From the NCBI RefSeq assembly GCF_024679245.1, contig NC_090176.1, positions 22,894,546 to 22,958,545 on the forward strand: DNA of 64,000 nt, in the 5' to 3' direction. Positions 37,824-64,000 of this stretch are shown piece after piece. The translations under genes were made by a program, and so were the position numbers. The stretch comes from Pseudorasbora parva (Eukaryota; Chordata; Actinopteri; Cypriniformes; Gobionidae). Below the pieces are notes generated by a model. That model searched no databases, was not told where the DNA came from, and was given only the letters and a program-made list of their open reading frames with translations. Position 1 is the stretch's first letter; each line of letters begins with the position of its first letter.

Positions 37824-38303
37824 CCCAGGTTTTCATCAAGGATGTCTCTGTACATTGCTGCATTCACCTTTCCCTTGATCCTGACTAGTCTCCCAGTTCC
37901 TGACACTGAAAAAGTCTCCAGACATGACGCTTGCCATTCAGGCCAAAGAATTCAATCTTTGTTTCATCAGACCAGATGTCTGGTCTGAGAGTCATTCAGG
38001 TGTCTTTTGGCAAGCTCCAGGCAGGCTCTCATGTGCCTTTTACTGAGTGACGACATCCGTCTGATCACTCTACCATATAGGCCTAATTGGTGGAGTGCTG
38101 CAGATGGTTGTTCTTCTGCAAGGTTCTCCTCTCTCCACAGAGAGACATTGGATTCTTGATCAGCTCATTTAGGACCTTTAATGCTGCAGAAATGTTTCTG
38201 TACATTTCCCCAGATCTGTGCCTCGATACAATCCTGTCTTGGAATTCCTTGGACTTCATGGCTTGGTTTGTGCTCTGACATGGACTAACTGTGGGACCTT
38301 ATA

Positions 38304-39484
38304 CAGGTCCTTCTAAAAAAATTAGCATATTGTGAAAAAGTTCATTATTTTCCATAATATAATAATACAAATTTAACTTTCATATATTTTAGATTCATTG
38401 CACACCAACTGAAATATTTCAGGTCTTTTATTGTTTTAATACTGATGATTTTGGCATACAGCTCATGAAAACCCAAAAATCTCAAAAAATTAGCATATTT
38501 CATCCGACCAATAAAAGCTAAGTGTTTTTAATACAAAAAAAGTAAACCTTCAAATAATTATGTTCAGTTATGCACTCAATACTTGGTCGGGAATCCTTTT
38601 GCAGAAATGACTGCTTCAGTGCGGCGTGGCATGGAGGCGATCAGCCTGTGGCACTGCTGAGGTGTTCTGGAGGCCCAGGATGCTTCGATAGCGGCCTTAA
38701 GCTCATCCAGAGTGTTGGGTCTTGTGTCTCTCAACTTTCTCTTCACAATATCCCACAGATTCTTTATGGGGTTCAGGTCAGGAGAGTTGGCAGGCCAATT
38801 GAGCACAGTAATACCATGGTCAGTAAACCATTTACCAGTGGTTTTGGCACTGTGAGCAGGTGCCAGGTCGTGCTGAAAAACGAAATCTTCATCTCCATAA
38901 AGCTTTTCAGCAGATGGAAGCATGAAGTGCTCCAAAATCTCCTGATAGCTAGCTGCATTGACCCTGCCCTTGATAAAACACAGTGGACCAACACCAGAAG
39001 CTGACATGGCACCCCAGACCATCACTGACTGTGGGTACTTGACACTGGACTTCAGGCATTTTGGCATTTCCATTTTCGTTCAGAAATTACCCTCTCGCTT
39101 GAGGGTGTCAATGATGGCCTTCTGGACAGGGTCGGGTCGGCAGTCTTACCCATGATTGCGGTTTGGAGTAATGAACCAGGCTGGGAGTTTTTTAAAGCCT
39201 CAGGAATCTTTTGCAGGTGTTTAGAGTTAATTAGTTGATTCAGATGATTAGGTTAATATGCTCGTTTAGAGAACCTTTTCATGATATGCTAATTTTGTTA
39301 GATAGGAATTTTGGGTTTTCATGAGCTGTATGCCAAAATCATCAGTATTAAAACAATAAAAGACCTGAAATATTTCAGTTGGTGTGCAATGAATCTAAAA
39401 TATATGAACGTTTAATTTGTATCATTACGTTATGGAAAATAATGAACTTTTATCACAATATGCTAATTTTTTGAGAAGGACCTG
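38304..39484 (-). mobile_element. Tc1-like transposon with mutated catalytic residue
   Basis: Ends CAGGTCCTTCT...AGAAGGACCTG. The minus-strand frame 39073-38576 (165 aa) holds the C-terminal half of a Tc1 transposase: VMVWGAMSASGVGPL, the second Asp block FQHDLAPAHSAK, and NSPDLNPIKNLWDIVKRKL. The catalytic Glu of PIENLW is Lys here. The N-terminal half is interrupted by stops, so the element is dead. Confidence 0.9.
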
Positions 39485-40036
39485 CATAGACAGACGTGTG
39501 CCTTTCCAAATCATGTCCAATCAACTGAATTTACCACATGTGGACTTCAATCAAGTTGTAGATACATCTCAAGGATGATCAATGGAAACAGGATGCACCT
39601 GAGTGCAATTTTGAGTGTCTTGGCAAAGGCTGTGAATACTTATGTACATGTGATTTAAAAAAATAATAATTAGCAAAGCATTTTGAGGAAAATAATGAAT
39701 TTAAACCATTTTGGAATGTTAACCATAAAAATGTGGAAAAGATGGTGTTGTGAATACTTTTCGGATGCACTGTATACTGATTTTTGTATAAGATTATAAA
39801 TACGATTTTTCTCCCCAAACTGCGGATAAACAATGCTGCTCATTTGATATCTTGCTCTCTTTTTTATGTGGTTGCAATTTTTGCTGCAAGGATATTCTAT
39901 AGTATCCTTACAGCAAAATAAAAAAATCCTAATAATGATATAACGCTGAGTGAATGCATAGATGTAGCCTAAATATGTTAAAGATATTGTGGTTGAAGCG
40001 TTACAGCAGAATAACTGCTCTTCTCCGTCTCTGCAG

Positions 40037-40126
40037 CTAACAGCCTGTGGGCGTCTGACTGTGCAAACCTCCAGCAATCTTACGTACATCTCAAGCCATC
40101 TGGACCCCTGCTCACTGCCAAGTTAC
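40037..40126 (+). other. exon-like segment of unknown gene
   Basis: A C/T-rich tract ending tctctgcag, then 90 open bases and the consensus donor AC|GTAAGT. In phase 1 it reads NSLWASDCANLQQSYVHLK and PSGPLLTAKL. I do not recognise the protein and no partner exons were found. It lies outside the recognised transposons. It may be a lone non-coding or alternative exon, or chance. Confidence 0.2.
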
Positions 40127-40129
40127 GTA

Positions 40130-41020
40130 AGTCTGAAAAAGAACATGGGCGTGTATCCCAAACACTGAGCTCAACTCCATCTGAGATGACATTTCACTAT
40201 AAACTCCCATTAACACACATCCATCAATACACAGAATGGCAAGAAGTCAAAAACAAAAAGCTTATGGTCAACACAATTCACTTTTGTATCTACACATGGC
40301 GGTCTCTAATGCATAAACATGGACAATTTACATTAACATTACTACTTATGAGAAGAAAATGTTCACGTTTAATGATTTTACACATTTCATTTTATCGTCA
40401 CACATGTAAATACTGATGTCCATACTTTTATTTAATTATATACATATATTGGCACACAAGAATAACCAGTTAACAGGCTTTAATCGATTACAAAAATCAC
40501 TATGTTAAAATAGAAATATTTTTCATCTCTCTCTATGGTTTTCAGTGATGTGCTTTCAGACAGAGGTAAACGAAACCCTCTGTACGTCACTTTTTGCCAG
40601 GTATTACTGTAGGGTAGAGTGAAGGATTCGCTCACCTGGCGCTACAGAACTTCCGTCTGTTCTTTACGATTCAGATTCCGATTTGTGATGGAGTTAACAA
40701 TGAAGTTAATTATTTTAAGCAAAATGGAAAGTTTTTAGTAGCTGGAGGGGGAAAAAAGATCAGTGATTGTCAAATAGTAGCTTATACACATTTCAATAAC
40801 ATTACAACATGACAATATATTTAGCATAAACAATTATAGAGCACCCAGATAAATACTGTAATGTTTGGACATTGTCCATGTAATATAAAATTCTTAAACT
40901 GGGTATAAGAGGGATCAAGAACAAAAGCAGAATGAAGAACTAATTAAGTACAGGGTTCCCACATTTTTTGGATATAAGATACTAACATATTGTGGTTGGA
41001 GCGTACACTTAAATAAATAG
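40130..41020. other. intergenic, nothing recognised
   Basis: AT-rich intergenic sequence without recognised coding or element ends. Confidence 0.4.
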
Positions 41021-41025
41021 ACGTT

Positions 41026-41290
41026 AAGGGATAGTTAACCCAAAAATGAAAAATCTGTAATTTACTCTCCCTCATTATGTTCCAAACCTGTATGAGTTTT
41101 TCTTCTGTCACACACAAAATGAGCTATTTTGAAGAATGTTGACTTCCATACTATGGAAGTTTATGGGGCCCATCAACTGTTTGGTTACTGACATTCTTCA
41201 AAATATCTCATGTTCTATATGTTTAAAAGAACTCATACAGGTTTGGAACAAATTGAGGGTGAACTCAAACTGTCCCTCAACCAGAATGTG
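41026..41290. repeat. TTAAAGGGATAGTTCACC-type repeat copy
   Basis: Starts aagggatagttaacccaaaa and continues with ttccaaacctgtatgagttt and its inverse aaactcatacaggtttgga. Confidence 0.65.
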
Positions 41291-41460
41291 TCTTTATTTT
41301 TTAGCTGGTGAAATATTTAATTTCACGTGACACTTTTTTTCCCTTCATATTTTGCCAAAAAAAATTCCGGACTAGAAATCACAACTTTAAAATGTCCTGA
41401 TATTTCAGATTTTCCATTATTGTAGGAACCTTGTAAATAAAAAGAAAAGTTAAATGTAAA

Positions 41461-42440
41461 TGTTTTATTTTTTACTAAGCATGCAGTCTATGATGCACTA
41501 CATACACTTAAATAATAACCAATTAGTTAGCATCACTACACAATATTTAAATGTAAAACAAAAAAAGCGCTGAAGTTCATGAGGTTATTAGATATGTCTA
41601 GTACTGCATGTGTGTTGGGGCTGACTGATTCTCATAAGGGGGAAGAAGGATAAACAACAAACTGGATCTATACATGTATGAAATATATTTAATGATAAAA
41701 AAAAGGTAAAGGTGAGACCTTTGTGCAAATGAGTCAGACACTGCAAAGACACCATGAATTATACTTTGGTCTCACAAATATTTAAAGAAATGGGCTAATA
41801 CAGATTCTCTTGATATAACTCAAACTATTAAAACAATCAACTTTACAGAGACAAATTAAAAATAACAAACTGTCACAACATGAAATAAATACAAAGCAAC
41901 TTCTCAATATTCAGTGTCAGTTCCACACTTTTTCCTCAAAATGCAATAAGATTGTAAATAATTCCCTTTTTGAACGTGACCTTGCTGTAAAACACACCAG
42001 GAACCCACCTTAGGCCGTTCAAAAAAAAAAAAAAAATCTGTTTCAGAGACATCAGTCAGCCCCAGTGCTGCCTTCCAAAACACTGCAATGCTGTGGAATA
42101 GGCAAGGTTAAGCAATTTGGAAAAAACAGACAACAAATGTACCCACTCCAAATCTAGCTTATGCATATCCTCAACTTCAAACAACTTATCCTTCATTCAA
42201 GGTAAAAGTAAACATGTTATTGGCTTTTATTAATATAACTTCATCTAATAGTTTTCTCAGTCCTTGGTGCAAAAGTCTGGTCTGTAACATCTGGATGTTC
42301 AGCTTCCTCTTTTCAGTCGCACCACTCATCTCTGAACACGGCCTGTTATTAGCATGGTTTGTATGCACACATGCACTCTTCTGCAGTGTAAGATTAGCGC
42401 TGGTGGGCATTGAGGGGTGGAGGAGAGACAGAGGACACGC
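41461..42440 (-). other. abi2: abi2 3' UTR (approximate)
   Basis: AT-rich sequence downstream of the abi2 stop, without transposon ends. Minus-strand AATAAA equivalents (TTTATT on plus) occur near 42227 and 41467, so the end is uncertain. Confidence 0.4.
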
Positions 42441-61741
<19,301 letters not shown>

Positions 61742-63650
61742 CTAAATTGGACAATTAGAAGAACAAAGAAAAAAAGTTTGAAGAAATTTGAGATGGACTT
61801 AAAACTATATTGGGCCATTCAGAAACGTATTCACATGCATATGCCAATCATATACAGAAGTCTTAAAGCTACAGTGGCAAGAATTTAATTTCTGTATTGG
61901 AGGAAGAAACAACTTAAGGAAAATGGATGGCATTTTTAAACTTCTTATTTGTGGAAGAAGGTCGCAAAAAACACACAGTATGTAAATCCCTGTCGGTGCA
62001 GTTCTGTTTCATTTCACACGGCAATTTGGGAGAGGATCATGTCAAAAGCACTTCACGAGAATAGCAGCATTAGATGTTGTGGCGCTGCGTTTAATCGCTT
62101 TAGAGCCCATGCTGTTGACAGCTGTTAAATAAAAAAATAAGATGAAAAACAGAGGGGGGATAAGCCTCTGCTGCTGGCATCTCAAACTCAGCTAAATGAT
62201 TTTCAGAATTAAGTGACAGTGATATGGTAAATAGGGCTCGAGTCCAGAGCAGCAGCTGAGTCCACAGATGAGGGCAGCGGAGAGAAGACCGATCAGAGAA
62301 ATGAGACAAATAAAGAAAGAATGAAATGTGGAAGAGCGAAATCATCCATGAGAAATGAACAAATGTCCTCTTAGACAGCTGCTGTTGACCTGGGATGCAT
62401 TTCCAAAAGCACTGTGTTAGCCAACTATGGTCAGAAGAAGTGTTGACAAGTTTTCCGACAGAATCGGGCTACCTTCAAGTTGTGTTTTCTATGGGTTGAT
62501 TTCCACCCCCATAAGTATGATCATGATTTTAACCCCCCCAAAACACCCCATCATGTACAATCATGTAGGGCATCATATAGGGATGCTCTGAATAGGATTT
62601 AACAGACATTCATTCAGAGCCTCAATTTCATTTTGGAAAATCACAGGGAATTCCCCCTTTAAGTGGCATTTTTAGACATTTTTCTAAAATAAAAACCACC
62701 TAAAAAACTCTCACCTAAATGTTTGATAACACAATGCATTTGTTTTTACAAAGCATGTTTGTTGCACAATAGCTTACACATAGCATAAGCATGATTTCAA
62801 ACACTGAATTTACTCAAAAAAAGTTTAACAGTTAATAATAAAAAAGAACAAATAATCAGTAGCACAAATAAACAGTGCTTTAAGGGGCATTGTGTGTCAA
62901 CTCAACCAGAGGTCCCCGGCTAAAAATTTTCTGGTGAAAGAAATACATAAATGAAGAAGAAAGCCAAAATATTAAAATGTCATGAATGTATATTTATGGA
63001 GTAACCCACTATTTTTCAAAATGGCAATTTTCACCTGAGATTTAAAGCCAAAATTCATGGAGGTAAAAATGACTTGAAAAAGATGGCGGCAGCATCATTT
63101 TATTTTTCATGTAGATTAATAGGTCTGTTAATAAAATATGTTGACTTTTTTTTTTTTAAATCTTCGTTGCATTTTATGCTACCGGTGACAGTTAAAAAAA
63201 AATGGGGAAAGTACTTGTGTGTATTTGGCCATGAGGCATGAAAACAACTCAATTTGGCACTCACAAGCTTTGAGTGAGGCAGCTTTATCTGTGACACTCC
63301 CCAAGTTACAATTAAATCACCTGTGCAGCGCGCAGCTTGCTTATAGTGCAGATATGATGTGACGCTAGAAAGAGGGCGCTGACTCGCTCTTGCTGTTTGT
63401 AAAATTGCTATTCTCACAAAGTTTTCAAATTACTGATTTGTCACAAGTTATTTAATAAAGATTTAAGTATGAATGTACCTCACCTTCAGCATTATAATTA
63501 TTTTACCCACGACGATTGAGACATCTCACAGCAGGCGCACATCTTTTTTGCATCATCAGCATGAGATTGGGAAATTGAAAGATTGCCATTCGAGTCTTTA
63601 TAAGCAATTATCAGCCGATAGCAATTGGTTCAAACTCAGAGCTTGGGTAA
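61742..63650. other. abi2 intron, no further exons seen
   Basis: I looked on the minus strand for the N-terminal Abi exons (a frame like LASVAYLINTLANNVLQ) and found none. Confidence 0.5.
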
Positions 63651-63659
63651 CGTAACAGT

Positions 63660-63992
63660 ACAGATGTGACGCCACAGGGCGACCTCAAACAGGTGCATCT
63701 AATTTAGGATAATAAATGGAGTGGAGGTGGACATTATAAAGGCACACTAACAGGTCTTTGAGGGTCAGAATTCTAGCTGATAGACAGGTGTTCAAATATT
63801 TATGTGCAGTTGTATCATATAAATAAATAGTTTTTTTTTTTAAAAATCACAGTGTGATTTCTGATTTTTTTTTAGATTATGTCTCTCACAGTGGACATGC
63901 ACCTACGATGACAATTTCAGACCCCTCCATGATTTCTAAGTGGGAGAACTTGCAAAATAGCAGGGTGTTCAAATACTTATTGTCCTCACTGT
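63660..63992. mobile_element. Tc1-like terminal fragment
   Basis: Ends ...gtgttcaaatacttattgtcctcactgTA, the terminus of a common fish Tc1 element. An internal echo gtgttcaaatatttatgtgcagt lies at 63790. The transposase is absent and the left border uncertain. Confidence 0.55.
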
Positions 63993-64000
63993 AAATGAGT

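Larger units (their letters stand above)
35412..39772 (-). mobile_element. Tc1-like transposon broken by three insertions
   Basis: Ends CAGTGCATCCAAAAAGTATTC and (reverse) CAGTGCATCCGAAAAGTATTC, in TA targets at 35410-35411 and 39773-39774. A minus-strand transposase remnant near 36150 reads [14 protein letters not shown]. Insertions are a SINE at 35599-36060, an inverted-repeat element at 36298-37823 and a second Tc1 at 38304-39484. Confidence 0.88.

Overview
This is vertebrate nuclear DNA, most likely from a cyprinid-like teleost. The genes have introns with GT-AG splice sites. They match the vertebrate genes raph1 (lamellipodin), spp2 (secreted phosphoprotein 24) and abi2 (Abl interactor 2). 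The intergenic and intronic DNA is packed with fish-type repeats: Tc1, hAT, many TTAA-flanked inverted-repeat elements, and LINE, SINE and LTR remnants. The repeat starting TTAAAGGGATAGTTCACC, abundant in carp and zebrafish relatives, occurs several times. I cannot name the species.

Layout. From about 3.4 to 21.3 kb, the plus strand carries nine coding exons of raph1: the end of the Ras-association domain, the PH domain and one very long proline-rich last exon. The 5' exons lie to the left of the window or in DNA I could not resolve. The raph1 3' UTR runs to about 22.4-22.8 kb. From 25.7 down to 23.16 kb, the minus strand carries a compact four-exon spp2 gene: signal peptide, cystatin-like fold with four cysteines, and a serine/glutamate cluster. 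From about 26 to 41.5 kb there is a gene-poor block of nested transposons. From 61.74 down to 42.44 kb, the minus strand carries ten exons of abi2, from just before the homeodomain-homologous region to the SH3 domain and stop codon. The first abi2 exons lie to the right of the window.

The genes together. Raph1 binds Ena/VASP proteins and membrane phosphoinositides at the leading edge. Abi2 is a subunit of the WAVE regulatory complex, which activates Arp2/3. Both act in lamellipodial actin assembly, and in mammals too they lie next to each other, tail to tail. Spp2 is an unrelated secreted BMP-binding/mineral-matrix protein, here placed between them.

The most notable non-genic content is a set of precisely dissectable nested transposons. 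Many have exact target-site duplications (TSDs), including a related pair of hAT elements with GAGCCCGACCCG subterminal repeats, a three-deep hAT nest and a four-layer nest inside abi2 introns. There is also a near-perfect 68-nt-arm hairpin at 30.1 kb, a candidate alternative last exon of raph1 and an 18-nt microexon of abi2. I found no prokaryotic features, CRISPR array, tRNA or rRNA.
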